From contig OX365945.1 of assembly GCA_947247005.1 (NCBI GenBank), positions 34,960,551 to 35,024,550 of the forward strand: DNA of 64,000 nt, in the 5' to 3' direction. Origin of the DNA: Spisula solida. Taxonomy: Eukaryota > Mollusca > Bivalvia > Venerida > Mactridae. Position 1 is the stretch's first letter; each line of letters starts with the position of its first letter. The position numbers and the translations under genes are program-made. The notes below the pieces were generated by a model. The model had not been told where the DNA came from and ran no database searches. It saw nothing but the letters and a program-made list of their open reading frames with translations. Positions 22,901 to 35,416 of the stretch are shown here, in pieces.

Positions 22901-25420
22901 ACGGGAATAATTTGACGTATCTTTTATTTGACTGACAGCTGAATACATGCTAGCGTGTAACTTGCACAAATATACTAGTACACCGAAATGTGTATCTTTT
23001 AATGAAAGCTGCACTGGTGAGACAGCCTTGCACATAACAGTACCCGAACAAAATTATGAATTAAATCGTATACTATTGACAAGATTGATAAAACCTATTT
23101 AGAACTTATCTCAGAGCACACTAAGTATATCTACAGCGAGAAAAGATATAAGTGATATCACACGTATTTCAAAATAGAAATAAAGAAGTAAGTCATTAAG
23201 AAGTATAGTTGAAACACTGTTAAAGATAAACACTTGATCTTCAATTGACAGAAAGTCTAACATCTGTATGTTCTGTTATTTTATTAACACATTACAGTCT
23301 TGACAATAATTAAAGTGACATACAATGTCCCTCAAGTCGCAGGAATCTCTAATCAGCAGGAATGCGACAGAATCAGCCAGAATGGAAATAAAATGAAACT
23401 TTGTGACCCATTCGGGGGGAAAGTCGTCGAATTGGCCGAAACCCTAACAGCTTTGTAGACGTGTAGTCCTAATACTTCGAATGCGTTTCGAACAGGAGTC
23501 AAATGTTTTTTACACATTTCCGGTATGTATTCCATGTCATACTGGAGACATAATGTCGTGAGAATGAAAGTTCGTACTTATATTCCTGGATATTCAAAGT
23601 ACATTATAAGATAAAATACATGCATTCCGAGTGCATCGAAAATATTCTGGCCAATTATTGATGTAGGAATACATCAATCGTACTCAGAATGTACCTTAAA
23701 TGTAAGCATGATATTAAGAATGCAGTTTGATTACCTAGAAATATAGCTCCTATAATTATATTCAGTAGAACCAGTACGAACGACTACCTGTACTAAGCGA
23801 CTTCTCCATTAAACAACCACTTTAATTCCCGCCCGATCATTTTAACTATATAAATATATTCAATTGAACGATTGTTTTATTATCCGACCAGCGGCCGGTC
23901 CAAACTGGTCCCCAAAGGTTTTACATTTTATAAAACCTTACAGTATAAGCTTTTAAAACAAGCTTTAATAAAAAAAATCGATCGAAAATAAAATTAATAT
24001 TTGATGATTTTCGACCGTTGATTGCATTTTTATTTGGTAAAAAACGGGACATTTTAAACTTACTTTTACGCGGGACGGATTCTTACTCGTCGCTGTGGAT
24101 TTAATAATTAGAGTATCGTTATGAATGTTGTATAATTAGACAGACATACATCTATGCTTCATTACAAGCTTTAAATATTTAAAATCGGATAATAGATAGT
24201 AAAATTATGAGGTCTTATACAAAGTAGGGTAGAATTTGACTAGTGCGTTTTACGCTTACCGCGGTAACATTGTAAATCGGCCGATCGATATGTGTAAGCG
24301 GCAGCATATTTACACCTTTTACATACGTTAATATAGAGTGTCATATACATTTAATTAACGTGCGTGGTGGACAGCATCAATATATGGTACGCACTTTCAA
24401 TGCAGACAGAATGTATTTCCTTAACATCACAGAACACACCACGAATTGTTATTCAAACGACATTCTGGATCATTACGACTGGGGTATAAACCCTAGAATT
24501 TGTTATTCTTACGACATTCCGGTTCATTACGACATCAGTGTGTCTGTAGTATAAAACCACTTAATGTTGTTTTTATTTTGATGATTTTACACGGAACCCG
24601 TCGATCTAATTTTAGAAGGTATATGGCGCCACTATGACTTTCACAACGGCTGACGAAATCTGACTAGAATATAGCATACCTCATTTTTTCGTTCAACTGA
24701 GCCAGTCGTAGTGTGTGGTCGCTCAGTTAATACCTGCCTACATGTAATTGGCCAATGACCACTGACTTTGAGGGAATATAGCATATATCTAAAGCTGTAT
24801 CGATTTCAAAGAAATATATACACATTTTGCCGTTGGTGATAATATGATTTCGCACATTTATGACAGTGTCAATTTACACTATAAGTACATATCGACGGAT
24901 GTTTGCATACATTTAAACTATAAGGTTTGTTTTTGAGTGTCATTGAGGTCAATAAATTCCTAAATAGGTATTTCAAATAAATATTAGGGGTTTAGGGGAT
25001 CTGTAGTTCATAAATAAAATAAATATGAATTCCCTAACCTACATGTAGATATTATGCGATGTTTTGTTTTGTGTTTGCTCAAATCGAGATCAAAAACGTC
25101 TACTCATATACCTGAACTTATAAAATGGTCAGGCAATGTGTTTTAAAAATCAAACTAGTTCAGGTTGGTATAATACACATGTACATGTGTAGTTATCTGA
25201 ATATTTCACTAATGGGAAACTTGGATTGATTTACATGTAATGACATTTTACTTATTAATGTATATTTATAAATCCTGGTGTGCTTTATAAATAACTCAGA
25301 GTTTTATCGCAAACAACTAATTGACTTCTAGACACCATGTACATGCTCATAATGTAGGCATAATTGGTTTCTGGGTTATCATTAGATTTTATATTTATTA
25401 CATCACGTAGGGATATTTTT
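19990..25420 (+). repeat. Segmental tandem unit D, with an insert
   Basis: Fourth copy. Landmarks: TTAGTTATTTCTCCGACGAA (20220), CGGGCGAATTTTCAGCCAGA (20359), ACTCTAAAAGCCGTTTTACC (20723), GTACACGAAACATTGTAATC (20976), GTGCGCACTAACAGTAGC (21653), TTGATTACGTGGAAAATCTC (21693), GACATTGTCAGTGATGGCAT (22366), ACAACGGGAATAATTTGACG (22898). The far-right landmark resumes at about 25308 (CTAATTGACTTCTAGACACC), after about 2 kb of unrelated sequence. Identity falls off towards 25.4 kb and no fifth unit is seen. Confidence 0.7.
23330..25290. other. Sequence inside unit D without counterpart in A-C
   Basis: Holds a perfect hairpin at 23657-23678 (stem ATTGATGTA, loop GGAA) and two direct copies of a 37-bp block, GAATTGTTATTC...ATTCTGGATCATTACGAC (24443-24479 and 24496-24533). 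A 60-codon minus frame at 23353-23535 is not recognisable. No gene could be supported. Confidence 0.45.
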
Positions 25421-25574
25421 TATTAGATTTGAATTAAATTGTACCTTTATCATAAATGGAAGAACTAGATTGTCTTTATAAATATAATATTTGACATAGC
25501 CTTTTTAAGCTCAAAAACATAGTGTTCACAAACCAAGTGATATGTAATACAAGAAGAAATATGCCAACCCAATG

Positions 25575-26097
25575 TTAAAGGGGCTGCCTCACAGATCGGG
25601 AAAAAAAATTTATGTATCGTAATTTTCCAACCTAACCAAGTATTGATGTAATAGAAAGCCACTGACAGTTGCTTTATGAAAGATTTGGTACAAAAAAGCA
25701 ATTTTAACCACTCCCGATATCGCCCACTGAGTATTTTTTTCTTGAAATAAAAAGCGCTAAGTTTCCTTCCAACTTGCTTTGTAAATTACATAATTCACAT
25801 GTGATCGAACTGTAATATCAACAAACTACAGCGTAAACATCAGTGAGGTATGCCGTTTGTTTTTCGTTTTCGGGAAATTTAAGTAATAGTAGTGTTAATT
25901 CTATAGGGTATTATAATACCCTATAGAATTTTTGATGTAAAAATACTAAAAAACTGCAAAATGCCGTTTCTCAAGTTATTTTAGATGTCAGTGTGGTTGT
26001 TTATGGGATATACAAGCATCTATACCAAACTTTCGCGAATATTTGACAATTTCATTTTACTTTTGTTATACACCAATATGTGAGGCAGTCCCTTTAA
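25575..26097 (+). mobile_element. TTAA-flanked MITE, copy 2
   Basis: Same orientation and ends as the copy at 575: TTAAAGGGGCTGCCTCACAG and, at the right, TATGTGAGGCAGTCCCTTTA. The central perfect palindrome is 34 nt (25897-25930; arms AATTCTATAGGGTATTA), two bases longer than in copy 1. Length is about 523 bp. It lies just beyond unit D. Confidence 0.88.
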
Positions 26098-28374
26098 AAA
26101 CAACCGTAAGTATTTTATTCTTTAACCGATATTGACGAGACATCCTCGAAAGCAGTTGAGTTGGTTTTTTTGGCAAAAAGGTCACACACAGGACGTAAGT
26201 ACTCGTGCTCGGCTGTACTGTCATTGTTCTCTAAATGAATTGGATCGCCATGGGTATGTTTCAAATTGTAAAGGTGTTGACATTTCCTCGAATCGTAGTA
26301 AGGGTGTTCCTGAATTGTGGACGGAAGACATATTTACTGGTTGATAACATATGGAGAGGTTGCTGGGTCCTTTCGAAATAGAATGTTGGTACTGAATAGA
26401 ATGTCGTCAAGGAAAACTGATTAGGTGGATCAGTTGCTGTATATAACTGAACATTTGTTGTGAAACAGCGTCAAACGAGAATAATCAAACGCAAAAAGCT
26501 AATCACGTTAATGAGTGAATACCTGCTTGCAGCCCGGGAAAGCTGATTAGATCAGTTGGCGGAATATTGAACAATTGTTGAGAAACGGAGTTAAACCGGT
26601 AAAAAACAGGTTGACAAATTGTTTATATCAGATCACAAATAACAATTGATAGAAGATGTAACACTTGACAATCTAAATACATGGACAAACGCTGAAGTGA
26701 CATCTAATCAGTACAATTATACGCCTTAATGTAACTGATTAAGATGGTATATGTAAATGTCAAACTTGACCAAATGTATTATTTCCTGCAATTTGATGAA
26801 CGCCTTAGCGAAGGTACATACTAATTTATCATACAAACTTAAATTCAAACATTTTTGACCAACAGGAAACTACTGATACAATTATAACTACTATAGACTG
26901 CACATAACCCTAAATAACACCATTATTTTTGTGACCCAAATGGTCATCATATTTATGTGCTCTCAATATCAAGGTTGTATCTAATGAAAATTTAACTTGA
27001 ACACTCTGGATGGTCTTAATCTTAATATGGGTTTAATACAACTAAGTGAATATTAAACTAAACAAAACTAAAAAAGGACTTTTAACAAATGTAAAGTTAG
27101 TCTTTATTGTTGTAGGCAATTCCGACAGATTACTAATATATTCGTGGATTTGATGCTATTATTGTTCAGTGAATTTAGACTTATTAAGTCAGTGTAGAAT
27201 TAGAACTTATGTCTATTCATTCAAAATTCAAGGACTGGTTTAATCAAATACAGTAGCTCGTATATATTCATTTTCTTCCTGTGTGTGCATAAGTTAGGCC
27301 TCAAGAAAAATAAAAGACAAAAATTGCAAAATAGGCAACCACTGAGAAACCAATTAAAAGATAAATAAATATACACATACCTTACAATACCAACTCGTTT
27401 TAAGAGTTCGCTTCCAGACGACAGCCGACGTATAAAACTACGACTGTGATCCGTCGGCGAAAGATGATTCATGGTCCAGATAGTGATTTTAAATTAGTAC
27501 AATATTAATTTCGTTGTAATAAAATCCCAGAATTCTGAAAGAACGCATACAACGATTCCGAATTCCGCTAACCAACAAGTCCATGAAACCCAATAGAGAT
27601 TCGAAGTCAACAATATTGTCTCTTGAATTTCATTACCCTCGATTGAGAACTATCGTTATATACCATCAAATAATAGTGTCAAAAACAATGATACACACAC
27701 CCGTAAATTTAGCATCGATTCCTTTAAACAGTGATTAGTTATCAGAGAGAACTGTTCAAGTAAACGAATGACAATGCAAGGTTCTATCGTTAAGTTTGTC
27801 GGTTATTTTTGAACAACGCCTCACTCGCGTATGTATCGTACTGGTTTCGATCTAGTTACAAATCGCCATAGATACCAGTATCATTAAGCTTTATATGCTA
27901 TCACACACGTTGTTTGGTGCAAGATTTAATGTCTTCCTTTATTTATCAGAATGTCTTTTAAGTTGAAACGAGACTCCACTCCACTTCTGTCTATTTGTAA
28001 AATATTTAAACAGTGGACTTTGAAATGCGCTCATATCGATCATACATTCATTGTAAGACTAATGGGTTTGGCGGATCAGTATAAAAGAGTGTAACGTTAT
28101 TCAAACTTAAATCAATCTTCCATAATCTCTAGATTGTATGGACATGATAGGTATTGTTCCTGACAGATATTCGAAAACCAGTTTAAACACTCTATTCTCT
28201 TATTGGCTGATTCTGAACGCATTTTTAATATTGACCAACCATCGCACGATAATGGTCAGAGACTGGTTGACCACCCTAGTAAAAGGACATCAAATACTTC
28301 GATTAAAATGCAAATATAATTATTTTTGACATATATAAGGAAGCTGCAGGGTTATTCAGTTAACAGTGGTGTTA
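26098..28374. other. 2.3 kb without a recognised feature
   Basis: AT-rich sequence. A 70-codon plus-strand frame at 26132-26344 and an 83-codon minus frame at 27221-27472 are open but match no family I can recognise. No dispersed repeat of this window occurs here. Confidence 0.45.
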
Positions 28375-28680
28375 TTAGTACTTTTGTCTACTTCTTAGCA
28401 CTTCTGACAGCTTAGAATATGGTATTTCAGCCATTTAACTGTTGGAACTAGGTCATTCAGCTAGGGCATTCAGCTTTTTGATTGCTGAAACTGGTTCATT
28501 TAGAATTTCTAGAGCTTCGACATGAGAGGCTTATAATTTGATTGGTTGAGCATTGTGCCTTTTATGTTTTTATGTTTTCTGTTTTCGGCCGGTTCGGGTG
28601 GACATTGTACCTTGTGTGTTTTTTATGTTATTGTGCTCGGCTGGTTAAGCTGAGTGCTGCCTTCCCTGTTTGACTTAATA
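28375..28680 (+). mobile_element. Family M copy, plus
   Basis: About 305 bp ending TGTGCTCGGCTGGTTAAGCT, GAGTGCTGCCTTCCCTG, TTTGACTTAATAG. Upstream it shows GGTCATTCAGCTAGGGCATT, GATTGCTGAAACTGGTTCAT and the GCATTGTGCC module. Confidence 0.8.
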
Positions 28681-28739
28681 GTATCTCTTTACACTGGTTT
28701 ACGCTTTTACGGAATCAAGTGGACACTCGTAAGAAGGAC

Positions 28740-28875
28740 TTAAGTTCCATGTATTTTGTTTTAATTGTCATTGTGACTCTTACTTCTGGTCTGTGATATG
28801 TCTGTGATGTTTGTTGTTTCTGTGCCTTTCGTGCACATGTCATCCCCTGTTCCATGTGTTACTATCTTTTTGTTG
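28740..28875 (+). mobile_element. Family M, divergent subfamily, plus
   Basis: Contains TGTTTCTGTGCCTTTCGTGC, TCATCCCCTGTTCCATGTG and ACTATCTTTTTGTTGACAGC. A related piece at 37726-37852 shares TTTCTGTGCCTTTCGTG and TTTTTGTTGACAGC. Confidence 0.45.
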
Positions 28876-28879
28876 ACAG

Positions 28880-30242
28880 CCATTAAAAACCAGGTCCGAA
28901 ATTGAAGGGTTATTCAATTTACAGTTTTGTAAAACTCGAACCAATATGACATTATAATTTGTTATTGATATTTTTGAATTCTTCTAATAAAAGCTTTCGT
29001 TGTTCTTCTAAAATAATTCAAATACTACATGGTTACATAATTCACCCCAACTTTATACCTCAACTCTGTCAATAGTACGAAGAACGTTTTTATATAATTT
29101 TAGCCAAAAGTGAAAACCCACAGAAACGAATGTAAAAAAAGTTTTTAATATATTTCAACGAATATTGTCAAAAAAATGATTTATTATAATAAAATAATGA
29201 CATCCCTTGTCACAGGAACCAATTAAAGTTGGACGTGGAAGGTGCTTGTTTTTTCCCTATTTCGAGCTGGTTACATAAAATATGCTGCGAAATGATAATA
29301 ACAAGTCGGACAGGGAAGATATCACTCAACAAATGAGCAGCACGAAAGACACAAAACCGACCTCATAAAAAATCAAATATCATCAGTACGAGTCACAAGG
29401 ACAATAAAAATTAAACGAACTATAAATCAAACACTCTTGCAACCTAACACCTACTTAGGCCCTCCACAAATACTACTCGCATATTTTATTGCTCACCTTG
29501 TTACCTGCGAGCCTTGAGCTAGCAGGTATATTGGATAGCATAAAGTAAAAGGTCCATGGAGGGGCACGTGACCTGTTTTCGATGGTTTACGATTTCAAAA
29601 AAAAAAGAAAAAAAAGATGCATTTTGTAAGAATGTCGTGAACCAGACTAATTCCATTATTCCATGCGGATAACATCGGTCTTTGTCGCATTGCAATAGTT
29701 TATTTACCGAAGAAATCAGAACTGTCCGAAATTTCAGTGAGCTCTAGGCAATATTGAGACCATGGATCTAAACAGCAGGTGACTGCAGCTGCACAGCGCT
29801 TCCCAGACAATTGTCATGGAATTATCGGAATTGGTTTATGATCTTTGATATTGTTGAACACTGAAAATTTGTCTTATGGTAATACCTTTTAATGAACTGA
29901 TACGAGGTTTTATTTATAAGCATATACATATTATATGGAACAATTGAGTCATAATATGCAATTAAGTGTCTTGAAAATTGGTTTGTTATACATGAAATTA
30001 TTTAACAATTTGTTGATAAATTTCGTATGTCAAATTATCGTGCATATAGTATTCCCAATTTGAAAGCTACCGGCCTATCGCGCTTATTTTTTTCTCACAA
30101 TTTTGAGATTTTCATGCTTAATTTTATACACATCAGCTGTTGAATTATGCAGATAGAAGGTCGAGGATCCTGTCAATTCTCTGTCAAATGAAGTCGGTAC
30201 ATCATTCGCTCACAGAAACTATTTGACTTGTTAGTTATTGTA
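28880..30242. other. No gene; one family M fragment and an A-rich run
   Basis: Apart from the repeat fragment at 29305-29430 and an A-rich stretch at 29597-29616, I see nothing. The E-box GGCACGTGACC occurs once at about 29562. Confidence 0.5.
29305..29430 (-). mobile_element. Family M, divergent subfamily, minus
   Basis: Starts GTCGGACAGGGAAGATATCA and continues through AGCAGCACGAAAGACACAAA. It is related to the pieces at 16143 and 36447. Confidence 0.5.
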
Positions 30243-30452
30243 TTATAGTGCGCCCAGGATAATGTGAAAGGCGGGCAAATTTGGTATAGTCCACACAGGT
30301 GGATTACAATTACGTGCACCGATTATCAGTGATGTTTTGAGTATATAACTGACCTTATCTGTTTATTTAAGTGATTTGTAAAACCAATTTTCCCACGGTT
30401 GACCAAACCGATTCATGTTTGTAAATATCACATTATCCTGGGCGGACTATAA
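30243..30452. mobile_element. MITE with 25-bp terminal inverted repeats
   Basis: TTATAGTGCGCCCAGGATAA then TGTGA (30243-30267) is mirrored at 30428-30452 with a single mismatch (G/C at position 8). The element is 210 bp and has no coding capacity. A diverged relative sharing the interior CAATTTT.C.ACAGTTGACCAAACCGAT region is at 57872-58092. TA borders are plausible. Confidence 0.9.
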
Positions 30453-32106
30453 CATGTTTTGTGCCAACAGTATTCAATATTATACGCTGGAAATAATTAA
30501 AAGTTCTGGTCTGTCCTACTGATTGATACCCCAAAGGTCAACCACAAAAGGTGCAATGTTCAATGTTGATATACAGTATACAATATTATCACTTAAAAGT
30601 AGGACTTTTGTAGCTGTTCGGGTTCAGTTTTTTCTTGTTCAGTTTTGTTTTGGTCATTGTGGCGTATGCTTGTGGTCTGTGATTTTTTGTGTATATTCCT
30701 TTCCGTGCGTTTCGTGCTCTAGTGTTTATTTTGGGTTCTGCCTTTGCTATCCCTTTTGTTATTGTTTGTGTTCGTGAATCTCCACACATACTTTGAAAGT
30801 AACTTAGTGACACCACGTTTGTTTCCAGAAAAACACACACACGAAGTCGAATACTAGTACTGGAAATTGTTGAACTATAAATATTAACTCGAACAGTGCT
30901 CGCTTAAATTCATCAACAAATTTCATCACATTACATGCCAATGTTTCAATTAAAGATCAAAGCGCATGTGATCACATTACGTATATTATGTATCACGATT
31001 ACAATGAGCAGAAACACAATTAACGGCTACATCCCTTGTACTTAAAGTTGCAATACATTTATGTGGTTGCAATTAAATTGTTCTACGTGAAATTAGCTAA
31101 GACTTGTTAGATGTTGAAATTGAATGTTCCAATGAACTAAATTGTGAATTATTTGAAACTGAATAGACAAACACATACGAATCGATGCAGTGCATCGTTG
31201 AGACTAAAATGCTAATTAATAGTATTACGAGAAGCTCATGAAGAGTTAGCATTTGTTTATACATGTAGCGGTGACGTTATTTGTTTAAATTAACAAAAAA
31301 CATTTTATTGATTAACAACTTACTTATTATTAACAGTTAGGATCTTGGTGGTGTGTATAAATAGTAGACAGATTCTAAACAGTATTCAAAAACTGCACCG
31401 AACGCTATGACCGCTTAATGTGAATTTGTTTTAAAAGGAAAGATCCGCAGTAACTTAACTAATAAGTAAACTTAAAACACTTTCATTGTAGTCGTTGTTT
31501 TAAAATCTACTCTAGGTGAAAACTGCTAACTTAGCCACCACCTAGAATATGGTTTACAAGCATGTTTACAAGCATAAGGATCGATCATTAACAAAAAATA
31601 CAGACAAATGAAATAAAAAGGACAGCCAATCACGATATCAAAAGCTTCCATGCTCACAGCCATTAACAGCACAATCTGACATCCACACAATGAGCTGTTA
31701 TCTACGAATATCCAATATATTCTAAGAATATTAAGAACTATTAAACCCTTTCTGGCTATACAAATCTTGACAATGCTACAAAACCCAAACAACAGCTATG
31801 CATCAACCTGTGTTCGATGAGATTGTTCGATTATGAAGCATGAACTGTACATTCTCATTTCAGAGACATAAACGATCAAGGGATTTGGAAAACTATCTTT
31901 AATATTCAAACGCAACGTGACAATTCAATTTCTTATATTGCTTATTTCGTTCAGACGTCTATTATGAGATAAATTTTAAGTTACATAATAAAAGAAAAGA
32001 AGTATTTTCTCCAATAAATTGTAAACTAACATGCGTATTTTACAATCTTTTTATTCATCTCCAATTGTAATAGGAACACCACACAATGATAAAAAGATAA
32101 TTTTAA
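30453..32106. other. 1.6 kb without a supported gene
   Basis: AT-rich. Overlapping 83-84-codon frames on opposite strands (30523-30840) cover a T-rich segment with GTGCGTTTCGTGCTCTAG that may be a worn family M fragment. An 88-codon minus frame at 31526-31792 has hydrophobic stretches but no recognised family. Confidence 0.4.
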
Positions 32107-32355
32107 GTCAGACAGGGAAGGCAACACTCAACTTAACCATCCGAGCACGGAAAACATTTAAAAAAACATACAAGGCACAATGCCCAACTGAACCAACCGA
32201 GCACATAAAACATACAACACATACAAGGCACAAGGCACAATGCCCAACTAAACAAGTAAAATCCACCCTAGCCAAACCAATCCAAGCTGTCGAAAAGTAG
32301 AATGAATTACTTTCAGCTATCAAAAAGTTGAATGCCCTAGCTGAAGACCCATTTC
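32107..32355 (-). mobile_element. Family M copy, minus
   Basis: Begins GTCAGACAGGGAAGGCAACA and contains both tandem modules (CCGAGCACGGAAAACATT and CCGAGCACATAAAACATA, each followed by AAGGCACAATGCCCAACT). It then continues into AAGCTGTCGAAAAGTAG. About 249 bp. Confidence 0.82.
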
Positions 32356-32757
32356 CAACTCTACAAGCCATACTCTGCAAATAGACACGATGTATATCGT
32401 TCAAGGGCATACACTATTTCCTTAACATATTTGTCTTGTACAAAAACGTTATTTCATTAAACTGCCACTCGTAGGTTCATTCCAAAAACTCTAAACCTGT
32501 GCTTTAAGCAAACCATAGAATAAGCCTGAAAGAGTAATGTGATTAGGAACTAACACTTTCTAGGATGCTCTCAAGAAATCGAGATTTAAGCCACTGTGAC
32601 AAATTACATTAATTACATTACTGATACTTCTAAATAAATAGTAATCCTATTCCAACGCAATTACTCGTACGCCTGCATAACATTATTATACGTGGAAAAG
32701 CCTCTTGTGTTACAACGTTTCATACTAACAAAGTTTTGCTAATATAATGACCACTGA
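32356..32757. other. No feature recognised
   Basis: AT-rich sequence between two family M copies. Nothing further could be supported. Confidence 0.5.
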
Positions 32758-32843
32758 AAGTGTAATTGTGGTATGTGCTGTTTTTACGTTTTTGTGCTCG
32801 GCCGGATAGGTTGAGTGCTGTCCTCTCTGTCCGGTTTTATTAT
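32758..32843 (+). mobile_element. Family M terminal fragment, plus
   Basis: Only the last 85 bp of the family: TTTTTGTGCTCGGCCGGATA, GGTTGAGTGCTGTCCTCTCT, GTCCGGTTTTA. This is another short, 3'-anchored copy. Confidence 0.7.
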
Positions 32844-33082
32844 TTGTTTTATCTTCATGTAGTTTCAACATGGAAATATTTAATTCATTGAAGGATACAT
32901 TACATAACTTATTTTGGTAGAAGAGCAATCCAGAGTCACACTGATCATAAATGTGGTAACAGGCGAGCACCAGCTGGTAAGGAATTGTTTAGAGCAAGTC
33001 CAGCTTATTCCATTTTAAATTCTACACCTCGAGTGGTCTTCGAAAAAGTGGTCAAATGATTTTACATTAGTGACAATATCCA

Positions 33083-33170
33083 CTCAACAATGTAAGCTAA
33101 TGTACATTAGTATTGTTACTCATTCCCTCAACAATGTAAGCTAATGTACATTAGTATTGTTACTCATTCC
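33083..33170. repeat. Perfect 44-bp tandem duplication
   Basis: Two identical 44-bp copies beginning CTCAACAATGTAAGCTAATG abut at 33126/33127. Each contains the palindrome CTAATGTACATTAG. Confidence 0.9.
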
Positions 33171-34139
33171 TGAGTTTATCAACTTACGTTAAGCCTGACA
33201 GAAGCGTCCCATAATAAAACTTGAATTTAATCTCTAACATTAATTAAATTCACATAATGAGAATGCGTTTGTTTTATGACATTTACTGTAATTTAGTCAT
33301 TTAAATTTAGATTGCATTTTATGTTGGGATAATCAAAACGTGCACTTTTAAAGTGAAATTTTATGAGTTTTATATTTTACACTTCATGTAACTAATCTAC
33401 TCTCGAAGTCTAACATCTTTCATACCATACAACTAATAATCATTTGCCCCAAAAGGAAAATCAGGGTTTTCTACCGTTTATCAACAACGATATAGCTAAA
33501 GGAGTTTGTTAATTTTCATTAGTTGTCCGGTCGTTTCTTTTTCTTCATCGAAAGCCAAGTAACAGATTTACTGGAATTAAGTTCTTCTTGGTACTTGCTC
33601 TTAAACCGTTTCAATAATTTAAAACAATTGAGTTTTACGAGGAGGGCGAGAAGCTGGGAGTTCGCTACTTCATGGCATCGTCATACCAAAACAAGAACGA
33701 AATAATGGTACACGTATTTACCTTACTTGGCTTTCAGCATTTTAAAAAAGCATGTTGGCAATATGAATAAAATAAGTAATGAGACATCGAATGTAAGTTA
33801 TTTTTATATACGGTGCATGACCTGATTCATAATCAAACTAAAGCAACTGACAACTTCTCCAAATAAAGAGTTATACTCGTGTAAGTATGAAATACGTGTA
33901 ATAAACTGGTCCACACACTGTAGGCAGAGCAATTTTCCGCTAAAACTAAGCAATTTTCTGCCAGATACGACATGACTACATATCGACTATATCGAATAGA
34001 CAATTAACAAGTTAAGACGGTGTGAATAGAAAATAGAAAAGTTAGGGTGCTCTCACAGCGTTGAAACTGGTTTCTAGAGGCAAATGTTTGTGATTTTAAC
34101 CTGGTGTCTGGCTACTGTTATATTAGTTCAGATAGTCCA
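33171..34139. other. No feature recognised
   Basis: AT-rich, without shared repeats or convincing open frames. Confidence 0.5.
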
Positions 34140-34735
34140 AATTCAACCGGAGAGGACTATAGGTTTGCCGTCCGTCCGTCGGTCCGGGCCAACATCCAAT
34201 GGTTTATGAGGTTCATTCCGTCCATAATTTTAGTTAAATAAAGAAGGAAATCTACATAAACCAGTCGGTTTATGTGGAATAAAACCACATAAAGATCAAA
34301 GGAAAAGCCCCGTAAACCCCAAATGTCCGTCCGTCCGTCTGTCTGTCTGCTCGTCCGTCTGTCTATCTTGTATGTCCGTCAAAAATCTGTATCCTGACAT
34401 AACTCAAACAGTTTCCAAGCTAGAATAATGAAACTAAATTGGTATGTTGATAGGGGGCAATAACGGAATTATGCACGTCTAATGAATTTTGATTCTGACA
34501 AAAATTGTGGTTGCTAAGGAGACAGAAAGAGTAAAAATGGCCACAATCTGGATCTTGCCATAACTCAAACAGTTTCTAAGCTATGTTTATGAAACTTGGT
34601 ATGTGGGTAAGTGCCAATAAGGATGTTTTTTATTCTGGCTAACATTGTGGTTGCTATGGCAACAGAAACATTGAACATAATTTAACAGTCATGGCTTGAA
34701 ACCGGTAGGGGACTTCTGTATTGCTTGCACTTCTT
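34140..34735 (+). repeat. CCGTCCGT-rich dispersed repeat
   Basis: Contains GTCCGTCCGTCGGTCC and a longer CCGTCCGTCCGTCTGTCTGT run, a hairpin (CTACATAAACC / GGTTTATGTGG, 34251-34278), and two diverged direct copies of a block with CATAACTCAAACAGTTTC and ATTGTGGTTGCTA (about 34395-34530 and 34557-34665). It ends TAGGGGACTTCTGTATTGCT. From memory the layout matches a widespread bivalve repeat; class uncertain, no coding region. Confidence 0.65.
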
Positions 34736-34740
34736 ACAAG

Positions 34741-35416
34741 TGAGTTGTTTTGGCTGCAACTAGGTTATTTAACCTCTTTTAGCCGAAACAATGTATTTCA
34801 GAGTTTTGGCAGCAGAAACTTAGACTAACCGCGGTTTAACTTTTAAGACTAAAGGCTGCTAAAACTATGTAGTTCAGCAGTTTTACTGTTGTAACTAGGT
34901 CATTCAGCGTAGGCATTCCGCCTTTTGTTTGCTGAATCTTTTCTATTCAGCTTTTAAACACTGGGACAAGGGATGTTTAATTTTCTTGGTCGGTAGTGTG
35001 TTGGGCACTTCTTCTTTTTAAGTTTTCTGACAGCTAAAACTTGGCAGTGTAGTCCTTTTGCTGTGAGAACTGGGTCATTCAGCTAGTTATAATTTATTTT
35101 TACTTTTCGACAGCTTGGACTTGGGCGGATCTGCGCTTGTTTAGTTGGGCATTGTGTCTGTGTGTGTTTTATGTTTCCTGTGCTCAGTTGGTTCAGTTGG
35201 ACACTGTGTTTTGTATGTTTTAATGTTTTCTGTGCTCGGCTTGTTAAGTTGAGTGCTGCCTTCCCTGTCTGACTTAATATAATCTTTTAGTTTTGTGTTC
35301 TCGTTCGGTTTTGTGATGGGCGTTTTGTCGTGTAATTTGGGTCTGTGTTGTTTTTATGTTTTCTGTGCAAGACTGTTTCAGTTGAGTGCTTCCTTCCCTG
35401 TCTGATATTTTATTGT
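34741..35416 (+). mobile_element. Family M, long copy followed by a second copy
   Basis: The longest representative. 34741-35277 runs from GGCTGCAACTAGGTTATTTA through repeated TCATTCAG/GCTGAA blocks to TGTGCTCGGCTTGTTAAGTT and GCCTTCCCTGTCTGACTTAA. A second, partial copy (35286-35416) follows directly and ends TTCCTTCCCTGTCTGATATT. The first copy abuts the CCGTCCGT repeat. Confidence 0.8.
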
